This document shows, piece after piece, positions 37,283-45,911 of a DNA stretch of 64,000 nucleotides. The translations under genes were made by a program, and so were the position numbers. The stretch comes from Rhodocytophaga rosea (lineage in GTDB: Bacteria; Bacteroidota; Bacteroidia; Cytophagales; 172606-1): NCBI RefSeq assembly GCF_010119975.1, contig NZ_CP048222.1, positions 7,602,501 to 7,666,500 on the forward strand, written 5' to 3'. A model generated the notes under the pieces. The model did no database searches. It was not told the origin of the DNA and saw only the letters and a program-made list of their open reading frames with translations. Each line of letters opens with the position of its first letter. Position 1 is the first letter of the stretch.

Positions 37283-37581
37283 TACAGTCCGGTCTTCTTC
37301 AAGCTTTTTTTTAAAAAGTCGCGTTCCATCTCCAGTTGCCCAATCTTAGCATAAAGCGCATCTAAGTTTACCTGCTCTTCTTTTTCTTTCCCTTCTGTGG
37401 AAGAGAATACCAGCTCCGAATTAGTTAAAAATTCCTGCTTCCACAGCGATATCTGGTTGGCGTGTACCTCAAAGCGGGCCGACAAAGCCGCTAATGTTTC
37501 CCGCTCTTTAAGCGCTTCCAATGCCACTTTCGCCTTGAAAGCAGCTGTAAATTTTCTCCTCGTTTTTTTCATCTTTTCCAC
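37282..37581 (-). CDS. IS3-family transposase OrfA
   Basis: A 99-aa DNA-binding subunit: an HTH_Tnp_1-type helix-turn-helix (RRKFTAAFKAKVALEALKER, then LAALSARFEVHANQISLWKQ) and a C-terminal leucine-zipper-like coil (LDALYAKIGQLEMERDFLKK). It recognises the element ends. It precedes OrfB with a one-base TAATG overlap. Confidence 0.92.
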   Translation of the reverse strand: MEKMKKTRRKFTAAFKAKVALEALKERETLAALSARFEVHANQISLWKQEFLTNSELVFSSTEGKEKEEQVNLDALYAKIGQLEMERDFLKKSLKKTGL

Positions 37582-38312
37582 GTTTAATTTGTATTGCTTT
37601 TCACTTTAACGCGTGGTCTGATTTTACCGAGGTATTATACAAAGCCGGCATGATTTGGTTGGGCACCGCAGGTGGAGTAAGCCGTTACGATGGGAAAACG
37701 TTTCAAAATTTTACAACAAAAGACGGACTTCCCCATAACGATATTACTACTATCATGGAAGACAAAACCGGCAAACTATGGATCGGCACCAGAGGGGAGG
37801 CTTTCGTTTATAACGGAAAAAGATTTACCACTTTAACCCATGATGGAAACGCTTTTCAAAACGTTTTCTCGATCATCGAAGATAAAAAGGGCAATGTTTG
37901 GCTTGGTCGCGATGGTCTTTGGTGCTATGACGGCAGAACTTTCACCAAGGTATCTGATAGGGGTGTGTATGCCATCATTGAAGATAAAAAAGGAAATATC
38001 TGGACTACAGGTCAAGTAAAACCTGATAGGAGTTTATGGGAACTTTGTCGCTATGATCAAGAGTCCTTATATACTAAAAAGCCCACGGTAACTCAAATCC
38101 TGTCAAGAGGACCTGCTTTATTGGGGCTTCTTGCAGCCAATGATGGAAGTATTTGGGTTGGAGCAACTGGTGAATTGTATCGGTATGATGGAGAGACCCT
38201 CATCAACTTTACAAGTAAAGAAAGTCAGAAATAACCGGGTGAGAAATGAATAAAATCTCTCTTTGATCAAGGTACCTATGGATCGTGAGTTACGCTAGAT
38301 TATCCATTAATT

Positions 38313-38408
38313 TACCCTCTCGCACATTTGTTCAGTTACTCGAAACGGGTATATTTTTTAACTAACATATTCTTTACTTACAAATTGTCTGATTTATAGG
38401 GAGGAGGT
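38313..38408. repeat. Composite palindrome repeat, with tail
   Basis: TTACCCTCTCGCACATTTGT then TCAGTTACTCGAAACGGGTA and TTTTTTAACTAACATATTCT. It ends in the shared tail ACAAATTGTCTGATTTATAG then GGAGGAGG. Confidence 0.7.
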
Positions 38409-38489
38409 AACTTAACACTGCTATAAATATATGCTGTTTCTTTTTGACTACTTCTGAAACTATTATCCAACTGAATTGATGTTTTGTAT

Positions 38490-39654
38490 AATACCGAATA
38501 GTATAAAGAACCTTCCATAGATGTTATATGTTGATCAAGTATGGGAAGAGTAACCAAAACTGAGCTCATCGAGAGTGCCGAGCAGTTGCTGAAGATGAGC
38601 AAAAAAATAGCCCATCCGCTAGCCGGAGCCAGACTGCGGGCTTTTTACCTCTACAAGAGTGGGCAGGCTAAAGCGTATGGACAAATAGCTGCTGCCGTAG
38701 GCTATGAGCGTCATGCAGTGGGCCAGTGGTTCCGGCTTTACAAACAGAAAGGGCTGCAAGCCTGTCTTCAGATAGATCCGGGCGGCCACAAAAGGGCATC
38801 ACAGATTGCAGGTAAAGTACTTGAGCAGTTGAAGGCAAAGCTTGCTGATCCAAACAACTATTTTACTTCTTATAAGCAAATCCATGAGTGGTTGCACACG
38901 GCGCATGGCATTGATCTGAGCTATGAGCATGTACATTGGTTTGTCCACCGACAGCTGGGGGCAAAGCTGAAAGTGGTTAGAAAGAGCAACCTGAAAAAGG
39001 ATCTAGCCTATGAGCAGAAGTATAAAAAAAACTAAACTTGGTGCTCACTTTCCTCTTACAGCGCTACTATGCTCCTTTGGCTGCCAAAGGGGTAGTCAGC
39101 CATTGGAAGGTGTACTATCAGGATGAGAGCCGCTTTGGTTTGATGACTGTTTTGAGAAGAGCCATCACCCTTGCCGGCATAAAACCGGTAGGAGCCTATC
39201 AGCACCGCTTCATCTACCGCTACTGCTATGGATTGGTAGAACCGCTGACAGGAGATCACTTCTTTATTACTGCCCCACAGGTTAACACGCTTTACTTTGA
39301 GTATATGCTTGAGGAGTTTAGCCGCCATCAACCGCAAGTGTTCAAGTTTATCTTTGTAGACAAAGCAGGCTATCACCGGGCAAAAGCCTTGCAAGTGCCC
39401 CAAAATATCCGCCTGGTGTATTTACCTTCTTCCAACCCTGAACTCAATCCGGTCGAAAGGCTGTGGGGGGATATGAAAAACAAAGTAGCTTTTCACAACT
39501 TCAGCCATGAACAAGAACTGGAAGCCTGGATCACTAATACGGCTAAAAGTTATGGGCAAAGACAGATCGCCTCTCTAACCGGATACCCTTACATTTTAGA
39601 AGCCATCAGCAAGATTACAACCTCTATAGAATAGCCTTCGCCCTATTTGGTATA
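38490..39654 (+). mobile_element. IS630-family insertion sequence
   Basis: Terminal inverted repeats AATACCGAATAGTATAAAGA (left) and TATACCAAATAGGGCGAAGG (right, complement), with CTTCCATAG / CTATTCTATAG inside. The family duplicates a TA target, which I could not place cleanly, so boundaries are good to a few bases. Confidence 0.8.
38541..39634 (+). CDS. IS630-family transposase, two frames joined by a probable -1 frameshift
   Basis: ORF1 (38541-39035) holds the paired HTH domain (KAYGQIAAAVGYERHAVGQW). ORF2 (to 39634) holds the DDE domain: VYYQDESRFGLMTVL, FIFVDKAGYHRAK, and SSNPELNPVERLWGDMKNK. The frames are offset by -1. A run of eight A (39024-39031) precedes the ORF1 stop, and ORF2 is open from just inside that run, giving YEQKYKKKLNLVLTF across the junction. 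Frameshifting at A-runs is known in IS630 elements. ORF2 also has a TTG at 39038 but no good ribosome site. Probably functional. Confidence 0.85.
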
Positions 39655-39776
39655 AAATATAACTTACAGTTAATTAATAATCACCTTGAATACATGTTGT
39701 TGTATTAAATTAAAATTTAACTTCAGTCACAATCCTAGTGATCATTAATAATTAACAAGCGCTATTTATTTTACTT

Positions 39777-42700
39777 ATGCATTATAAACTTCTACCAATT
39801 AATGTTTTTTACTTCTTTTTATTAACATTTTTTATTTATCTCCCTGTAAAGGCACAATTCGTCTCAAAGTTTGGTAGTTATGGTACAGGTAATGGCCAAT
39901 TTGATTTGCCAATTAGTGTAGATGTAGATGCAGCTGGTAATATATACGTAGTGGATTATCAGAATCACCGCATCCAAAAGTTTGATCCCAATGGTAAATT
40001 TCTATTAAAGTTTGGTCGTTATGGTGCAGGTAATGGCCAACTTGATTATCCTACTGATTTAGCCGTTGATATAGCAGGAAATATTTACGTTGTTGACTGG
40101 AATAATTATCGTATCCAAAAGTTTAACTCTAATGGTCAATTTCTGTTAAAGTTTGGTAGTCAAGGTAATGGGGATGGACAGTTTATTCGTCCTAGTAAGA
40201 TTGCTGTAGATATAGCAGGTAATGTTTATGTTACAGATGGTCCTGGTCCTAATAACTGTATCCAAAAATTTAACTCTAATGGCAAATTTCTTATGAAATT
40301 TGGCACCTATGGTACTGGGGATGGACAGTTTAATGCACCTACAGCAATAGCTGTAGATGTAGCTGGCAATATTTATGTTGCTGATTATTGGAATTATAGA
40401 ATTCAAAAGTTTAATGCTAATGGTCAGTTTCTCTCAAAGTTTGGCAGTAATAGACAATTTGCTGAATTAAGTGATATAACTATAGATGTTGGAGGTAATA
40501 TTTATGTTGCTGATTATATTATTAAAAAATTCAACTCAGAGGGCCAATTACTATCAGGGTTTGGTTACCCTGTTACTGATGGTACCGGTGATGGAGAGCT
40601 TAATAGCCCTAGAGGTGTAGCTGTAGATGTAGCTGGCAATATTTATGTTGCTGATATGCGTAATTATCGTATTCAAAAGTTCTACATAGGTCCAGCTATC
40701 AGTAAACCAAATCATATAAAAGGGAGTATTTTTAATGATAAAAATGCGGACTGCGTAAAAAATGCAGATGATAACGGATTAGCTAATTTAGTTGTTATTG
40801 CTCAGCCAGGAAATTATTATGCTACTACAGATTCATTAGGCAATTACACTTTAGCTGTAGATATAGGTAATTATACAATTCAACAAGTAATTCCTTACGA
40901 TAAAAGTGCTTTTATCAAGCAAATCTGCCCAATAGAACCGAAGACTCACTCAGTAAAATTTACCGCTTATAATGATAGTGTAGTAGGAAAAGACTTTGCT
41001 AATCAAATATCCATCGTGCCTTATCTCTCAGTGAGTGTTTCTTCTGATAGAAGAAGGAGATGTATGACTAACAATACTACTGTAACTTATTGTAACAATG
41101 GCACTGCAGATGCCACTAATGTGAAAGTATATGTAAAGCTACCAGAATACGTGTTACTAAGAAGTGCTAGTTTACCCTATACTCAAGATAATGATAGTAA
41201 TTATGTTTTCAGCATTGGTTCGCTAGCTGCTCAGGCATGTGGTAGTATTGAAATTCAAGATTTAGTAATTTGTGATAACTTTGAAATTATGGGACTTACT
41301 CAATGTACCAAAGCATGGATTACGCCTGCCAATGATAGAACTGCTTCTGATGCTTGGGATCAATCAGATATACATGCAAAGGCTAGGTGTACAGATAATG
41401 GCAGGGTACGCTTAGGTATGTATAATATGGGTAATGGTAGTATGGCAGATAGTAGTTCCTTTCGGATTTATTTAGATACACAACTAGCCTTTATTGGTAA
41501 TTTTAAATTAGCTAAAGGAGATAGTCTAATTCTGCAAGTACCAGCTAATGGACAAACCGTGAGGCTAGAAGCAGATCAACTATCTAGTCATCCTTCCCGA
41601 AAGCAAAGTTTTGTCACTATTGAAGCTTGCGGAATCAATAGTAATGGCACTGTGAGTGTAGGCTTTGTTAATCAACAAACTCAAGAAGAGGAAGAGCCTG
41701 AAATAGCCACTGAATGCTTGCCTATAATTGATTCTTTTGATCCCAATGATAAGGCAGTTTCACCGCAAGGAATAGGTAATGAACATTATACTCCTACTAA
41801 GAAGGCCTTGGATTATGTGATCCGTTTTCAAAACACTGGAACCGATGTTGCTTACAAAGTAGTAGTAGTAGATACTCTTTCAAATTATTTAGATATTAGC
41901 ACTCTTCAAGTAAGAGCGGTTTCCCATGCATATAAAATGACTGTGTCTGGAAAAGGAAAGCCAGTACTTACTTTTACCTTTAATAATATTAATCTGCCGG
42001 ATAGTACTAAAGATCAATTAGCGAGTAATGGATATATACGATTTAGTATTAAGCCAAAAGAGGGGCTACCAGAAAAAATCATTATAAAAAACTATGCAGA
42101 CATTTTCTTTGATTTTAATAAGCCAGTCCGTACAAACATTACTTTTAACACGATTTATGATATACCATTGGTTGTGGTAGAATCAGCCAAATTAGATCAA
42201 AGTATTGTTTGTAAAACAACCAATACAAGTATTCAAGCCGGTATAAGCCGATCTATTTGTGAACAAGATACCGTTGTAACGCAAGCCATTGTTCCTTTAG
42301 TAGGGAAAGGCCGATGGAAACTAATTAGTGGAAGGGGCTTATTTCAAGATATAGAAAATGCAACAACTATAATTTCGGGTTTAGCTTATGGAGAAAATAT
42401 ATTTGAATGGAGTATATCTGCTAATTCATGTGGTAGTGACTCTCTACGTGCTCAGATAACTATTACACGCCAAAAGAAACCTAACACTCCGATAATTACT
42501 CAACAGGGCACAGAAAACTTAGTATGTAATATAGTAGGTAGTAATTATGAGTGGTTCTTCCAGGGAGTAACAATAGATAAACATACCCAGTCTATTCAAG
42601 TAAGTCAAGCTGGTCTTTATATGGTTAAAGTAAGTAATCAACAAGGATGTTGGTCCGATGCCTCAGCTGCTTTTAAATATATACTTCCATGTTATACTAC

Positions 42701-43436
42701 TAATACTATTGTAAATGCAGGAATTAATCAAACACTTTGTGAACAGGATTCTATCATCTTGCAAGCCGTGCATCCTATGCATGGTAGAGGTAACTGGAAA
42801 CTGGTAAGTGGCCAAGGAGAAATTCAAGACACTCAAGCAGCTAACTCTTTAGTAAAAGGTTTAAGTTATGGAGAAAATGTGTTTGAGTGGAAAGTTTCTT
42901 CTAACACCTGCATAGATTCTTTGAAAGCACTAGTAACCATTACTCGTATTCAAAAACCAATTACTCCGGTTATTACTCAATTAGGTGCTGATAGTTTAGT
43001 GTGCAACGTAGTGGCTGATAGTTATGAATGGCAATTAGAGGGAGAGGTTCAAGCTATGAATAGTCAACGAATAAAGGTTGATAGCCCAGGCAAGTATACA
43101 GTGAGGGTGAAGAATCAACAAGGCTGTGTATCTGATCTTTCTGCTCCATTTAATTATGTTCTTACTTCAACTGAGTCTTACCTATCAACTCTAATAAAAA
43201 TTTATCCTAATCCAACAAATGATAAAACGACTATAATCCTTCCTGCTGAATCAGGGCAGAAAGCAGAAATATCAGTTTGGGATGCTTTAGGAAGAAATAT
43301 TATGATTAAAAATCTAATTTCTAGTACCAATCAGTATAAAGCGGTTTTTGATCTTTCATCTGAAAAAACAGGGATTTATATAATTAAGATTCAAACAACT
43401 AAAGGGATTATTTTTAAACGCATTATTAAAAACTAA
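39777..43436 (+). CDS. T9SS surface protein with NHL repeats
   Basis: A 1219-aa secreted protein: signal peptide (residues 1-26, ending PVKA), then about six NHL propeller repeats (FGSYGTGNGQFDLPISVDVD, then AAGNIYVVDYQNHRIQKFD). An SdrD/CNA-B-like domain follows (SIFNDKNADC), then a DUF7619 domain (SFDPNDKAVSPQG, YVIRFQNTGTDVAYKVVVVD), two Ig-like repeats (QAVHPMHGRGNWKLVSGQG; EWFFQGVTIDKHTQS) and a T9SS type A sorting domain (KIYPNPTNDKT, IKIQTTKGIIFKRIIKN). From about residue 315 on it parallels the protein at 7065, which has a different propeller. It is surface-exposed or secreted through T9SS. Confidence 0.87.
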   Translation: MHYKLLPINVFYFFLLTFFIYLPVKAQFVSKFGSYGTGNGQFDLPISVDVDAAGNIYVVDYQNHRIQKFDPNGKFLLKFGRYGAGNGQLDYPTDLAVDIAGNIYVVDWNNYRIQKFNSNGQFLLKFGSQGNGDGQFIRPSKIAVDIAGNVYVTDGPGPNNCIQKFNSNGKFLMKFGTYGTGDGQFNAPTAIAVDVAGNIYVADYWNYRIQKFNANGQFLSKFGSNRQFAELSDITIDVGGNIYVADYIIKKFNSEGQLLSGFGYPVTDGTGDGELNSPRGVAVDVAGNIYVADMRNYRIQKFYIGPAISKPNHIKGSIFNDKNADCVKNADDNGLANLVVIAQPGNYYATTDSLGNYTLAVDIGNYTIQQVIPYDKSAFIKQICPIEPKTHSVKFTAYNDSVVGKDFANQISIVPYLSVSVSSDRRRRCMTNNTTVTYCNNGTADATNVKVYVKLPEYVLLRSASLPYTQDNDSNYVFSIGSLAAQACGSIEIQDLVICDNFEIMGLTQCTKAWITPANDRTASDAWDQSDIHAKARCTDNGRVRLGMYNMGNGSMADSSSFRIYLDTQLAFIGNFKLAKGDSLILQVPANGQTVRLEADQLSSHPSRKQSFVTIEACGINSNGTVSVGFVNQQTQEEEEPEIATECLPIIDSFDPNDKAVSPQGIGNEHYTPTKKALDYVIRFQNTGTDVAYKVVVVDTLSNYLDISTLQVRAVSHAYKMTVSGKGKPVLTFTFNNINLPDSTKDQLASNGYIRFSIKPKEGLPEKIIIKNYADIFFDFNKPVRTNITFNTIYDIPLVVVESAKLDQSIVCKTTNTSIQAGISRSICEQDTVVTQAIVPLVGKGRWKLISGRGLFQDIENATTIISGLAYGENIFEWSISANSCGSDSLRAQITITRQKKPNTPIITQQGTENLVCNIVGSNYEWFFQGVTIDKHTQSIQVSQAGLYMVKVSNQQGCWSDASAAFKYILPCYTTNTIVNAGINQTLCEQDSIILQAVHPMHGRGNWKLVSGQGEIQDTQAANSLVKGLSYGENVFEWKVSSNTCIDSLKALVTITRIQKPITPVITQLGADSLVCNVVADSYEWQLEGEVQAMNSQRIKVDSPGKYTVRVKNQQGCVSDLSAPFNYVLTSTESYLSTLIKIYPNPTNDKTTIILPAESGQKAEISVWDALGRNIMIKNLISSTNQYKAVFDLSSEKTGIYIIKIQTTKGIIFKRIIKN

Positions 43437-43559
43437 ACTCAATCATCAATTTACAGTTGATATTAAAATTCAATGATTAGATTAGTTGATAATTAAGATT
43501 TAAAGAACTAGCAAAGTTCTTAATCTCCTTACAAGAAATTGGAACTATTATGAGTTACG

Positions 43560-43585
43560 GCAAAGGGGAAGTTAATTTAACTTAA
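43560..43585. repeat. Composite palindrome core
   Basis: GCAAAGGGGAAGTTAATTTA followed by ACTTAAAC. Confidence 0.6.
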
Positions 43586-43615
43586 ACTATGGCATCTCGA
43601 GGCTTTACCTTAGCA

Positions 43616-43660
43616 TTAGCCAACGGTATTCAGTTGCAGTTGGCACATTGCCCATAACTT
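43616..43660. other. Hairpin of cassette-site type before the TonB gene
   Basis: GCCAAC ... GTTGGC inverted arms (about 43620-43646) around GGTATTCAGTTGCA, followed by ACATTGCCCATAACTTAG. It recalls the structured sites flanking single-gene cassettes but lacks canonical attC boxes. Confidence 0.3.
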
Positions 43661-43683
43661 AGGACGAAAAATACAAGACTACT

Positions 43684-44097
43684 ATGAGAAAATTTCTAAC
43701 AGTTTTATTTGTGATACTATCAACCCTCACATTTGCAACATCCAAAATCAACAACAACGCTTATAAATCCGATACGATCTATTCCTACGACGAGGTGGAC
43801 ACTAAGCCGACAGTAGAGAAAGGAATGGAGTCATTATATAAAAAATGGAATTCTGTAGTGAAGTACCCTGCAAAAGCAAGAATAAACAATATTGAAGGAA
43901 AACTTTTTGTTTCTTTTATTGTAGACGAGATGGGCAATATCACCGATTACAAGGTTGAAGAAGGGCTCGGATATGGCTGTGACGAGGCTGCAATCAAGGC
44001 TTTGATAAAGACTAAGCTACAATGGACGCCAGGAATAAAAGATGGAAAGCCTGTCAAAGTCCGACTGGTTTTACCATTTGCATTTAAGCTTACTTAA
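43684..44097 (+). CDS. TonB C-terminal-domain protein
   Basis: A 137-aa protein: signal peptide or N-terminal anchor (residues 1-18, FLTVLFVILSTLTFATS), then a TonB C-terminal domain, YPAKARINNIEGKLFVSFIV then DEMGNITDYKVEEGLG and AAIKALIKTKLQWTPGIKDG, ending VRLVLPFAFKL. Free-standing domains of this kind in Bacteroidota are exported and not classical ExbBD-driven TonB. No ExbB/ExbD genes are close. A cassette-like hairpin sits upstream. Confidence 0.87.
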   Translation: MRKFLTVLFVILSTLTFATSKINNNAYKSDTIYSYDEVDTKPTVEKGMESLYKKWNSVVKYPAKARINNIEGKLFVSFIVDEMGNITDYKVEEGLGYGCDEAAIKALIKTKLQWTPGIKDGKPVKVRLVLPFAFKLT

Positions 44098-44181
44098 AAG
44101 CTGAGGTACACCACACAAACTATACCCCATAACAGTCTTATTGTTAGTTTTAAAAGGAAAACAGCAGTGGCTGTCCTCATC

Positions 44182-45678
44182 CTAAAATATCAGACATATG
44201 AGCAGCAAAGGGGTAGTTACAAATTCTACCCCTGGGTGTTGCACAACGTAGCAGAGCACAAAATAAAGGATATGAATTTGCTTTTGAGTAAGGATTTGAA
44301 TATTGGCTATAGGATGAGTAGAGCAAGCGAGCAGTTTCTGCAGGTTGTAAGCGGTAGCTGCCATGAGCATAAACTTATGAGCGGCTTGTTTTCCCTTTGC
44401 ATTGCTTCTCTTCATACCATAGTAGTTGAGTAAACTGCCAAAAACAGGTTCTACCGTAGACATCCTGAGTCCTATCATTTTTTTACCTTCTTTACTTTCT
44501 ACCCGTTCCTGAATGCGTTGATGATAGTGGCGGTAGACACTAAAGGTGAGTGTTTGCCGCCTTTTATTGCCACAGCATGCTTTTTTTAGCGGACATACAC
44601 TGCAATCCTTCACTCTGGCATGATAGTAATGAGTAGCAAAGCCTTTTTCTATTCTAATCCCATGGTAGTAAAGCAACTTTTCATTGCGACAGATATAGGC
44701 GTTTTGTGTTGGATCATAATGGAAACCTTCTCTTACCGGCTGATAACTACCCGGTAAAGAAATGAAGCCTTTGATATGGCGTGCCTCTAAAAAAGCATAA
44801 TTCTCGCCTGATCCGAAGCCTGCATCAGCTAGCAGATATTGAAAGGGTAATCTATATTGCATAAGCTTTGCTGAAAGCTTGTCTACGATTGCCGTCAGAT
44901 GGCGGGAATCTTTTTCATCTGCCAGGTCAGCTTGCATGTGAGTAATCACATGGCGATGCGTGTCTACTGCCATTGTGGATAGATAATACAGTCGGGAAGG
45001 TTTACCTGTTTTTTGAGTAAGTTTAGCCTCAGCATCACTCATACTGATATGAGTTCGATTATTTCTAGGGCAGCTTTTAGGCTTAGTGGTCTTTTCTATC
45101 GAGGGAAAAGGTGAAACTTGCCCTGTAAGTTCGGCAGGTGTACTTAGATTTGCTTCCCCCTGAAGCAGTTGCCATTCCAGCAATGCCTTTCGCTTCAAAC
45201 TATCTGTAGAGGCATTAGCTTCCACTAAGGCTGCGTCCACAACTTGGGTGTGCCCACTAACCATACCTGCCGCTACACAGGCAGTAAGAATAGACTGAAA
45301 GCAAGTTTCAAATACCTCTGCCGGTAAGCGCTTGCGTGTGCGGGATAGGGTACTGTGGCAAGGCAGGCGCTCACCCACATTATAGTTTAAAAAATGAAGG
45401 ATATCTAAGCGTAATTGACTCATTTCAATAAGAGCCCGCTCTGAACAGATATTTTCATAATGAGCTACTAGTTGTAGCTTGAAAAATACCACTGGATCTA
45501 TTGATTTCTGCCCACACTTGCCATAATAAGGGGCTACTGCCTGATAGAGGAACTCCAAATTCAGCAGTTGCTTAATTTGGCGGTAAAAATTGTTCTTGGG
45601 AACATAAGTTTCCACTATCAGTGAAGGGCAAGTGTTGGTGAACTGTTTTCTTTTGCCTACCATTCTTGAATTTATCAA
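44182..45678 (-). CDS. IS1182-family transposase, reading out through its own end
   Basis: A 498-aa transposase of the IS1182 type. It has an N-terminal DUF772 domain (YYGKCGQKSIDPVVFFKLQL, then RLPCHSTLSRTRKRLP) and a DDE domain (TQVVDAALVEANAS, LLADAGFGSGENYA, TVEPVFGSLLNYYGMKRSNA with the Glu), with a Cys-rich insert CSVCPLKKACCG. I chose the annotated frame, but MVGKRK (start 45663) is an alternative. The frame has no stop before the element's left inverted repeat at 44232 and continues 17 codons into the flanking DNA. Confidence 0.9.
   Translation of the reverse strand: MINSRMVGKRKQFTNTCPSLIVETYVPKNNFYRQIKQLLNLEFLYQAVAPYYGKCGQKSIDPVVFFKLQLVAHYENICSERALIEMSQLRLDILHFLNYNVGERLPCHSTLSRTRKRLPAEVFETCFQSILTACVAAGMVSGHTQVVDAALVEANASTDSLKRKALLEWQLLQGEANLSTPAELTGQVSPFPSIEKTTKPKSCPRNNRTHISMSDAEAKLTQKTGKPSRLYYLSTMAVDTHRHVITHMQADLADEKDSRHLTAIVDKLSAKLMQYRLPFQYLLADAGFGSGENYAFLEARHIKGFISLPGSYQPVREGFHYDPTQNAYICRNEKLLYYHGIRIEKGFATHYYHARVKDCSVCPLKKACCGNKRRQTLTFSVYRHYHQRIQERVESKEGKKMIGLRMSTVEPVFGSLLNYYGMKRSNAKGKQAAHKFMLMAATAYNLQKLLACSTHPIANIQILTQKQIHILYFVLCYVVQHPGVEFVTTPLLLICLIF
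44203..44231. repeat. Composite palindrome, left piece split by IS1182
   Basis: GCAAAGGGGTAGTTACAAAT then TCTACCC. The right piece is at 45720. Joining them over the ACCC duplication gives GGGGTAGTTACAAATTCTAC then CCCTTTC. Confidence 0.75.
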
Positions 45679-45719
45679 TCAGAAGGAAGATTTCAAACCA
45701 GCAGTTGTGCAACACCCAG
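44232..45719 (-). mobile_element. IS1182-family insertion sequence, inside a palindrome repeat
   Basis: Perfect 16-base terminal inverted repeats CTGGGTGTTGCACAAC at both ends. A 4-bp duplication ACCC (44228-44231 and 45720-45723) flanks it. The insertion lies inside the core of a composite palindrome, between its left and right arms. Confidence 0.93.
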
Positions 45720-45770
45720 ACCCCTTTCCTGTAACTGCTAATATGTCTAATTTCTTGGGAGGAGATCAGA
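45720..45770. repeat. Composite palindrome, right piece with tail
   Basis: CCCCTTTCCTGTAACTGCTA then ATGTCTAATTTCTTGGGAGG. The tail matches those at 12601, 26611 and 38313. Confidence 0.7.
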
Positions 45771-45889
45771 TAACTCTGCTTATCCTAAAGCTTTACAAGA
45801 GTTAACTACTTACCCACAGCTATTTCAACAATTGGTTTTTTATTGTATCAATCTCTTTGTTTTGTTACATTGAGCTAATCTAAAGATTG
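45771..45889 (+). repeat. Leader-like repeat, copy 2 (upstream of amidohydrolase)
   Basis: It matches 2453-2571 along about 110 bases and ends 23 bases before the amidohydrolase ATG; see the copy-1 entry. Confidence 0.65.
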
Positions 45890-45911
45890 GGCGTCAATTC
45901 AAAATTTATAT

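Larger units (their letters stand above)
36412..37639 (-). mobile_element. IS3-family insertion sequence (copy a)
   Basis: Terminal inverted repeats TATAATACCTCGATTAGTTT (left) and TATAATACCTCGGTAAAATC (right, complement) with AGACCAC just inside. A 3-bp duplication CAA (36409-36411 and 37640-37642) flanks it. It carries orfA and orfB on the minus strand. The insertion splits the Reg_prop gene exactly. Confidence 0.92.
35990..38234 (+). pseudogene. Reg_prop (two-component-regulator propeller) protein split by IS3
   Basis: The 5' part (35990-36411) has a signal peptide (MMNYVYALFLPFIFYTFCQG) and Reg_prop repeats (GNLWLASLESGVYYYNGQSF). The 3' part (37640-38234) continues with MIWLGTAGGVSRYDGKTFQN and several more repeats. 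Removing the IS and one copy of its CAA duplication restores YED-KAGMIWLGT, a perfect repeat, in frame. The original protein was about 340 aa of free-standing propeller blades, without kinase domains. Reg_prop blades normally form the sensor of hybrid two-component systems. The gene is broken, although the 5' part could make a short protein. Confidence 0.88.
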
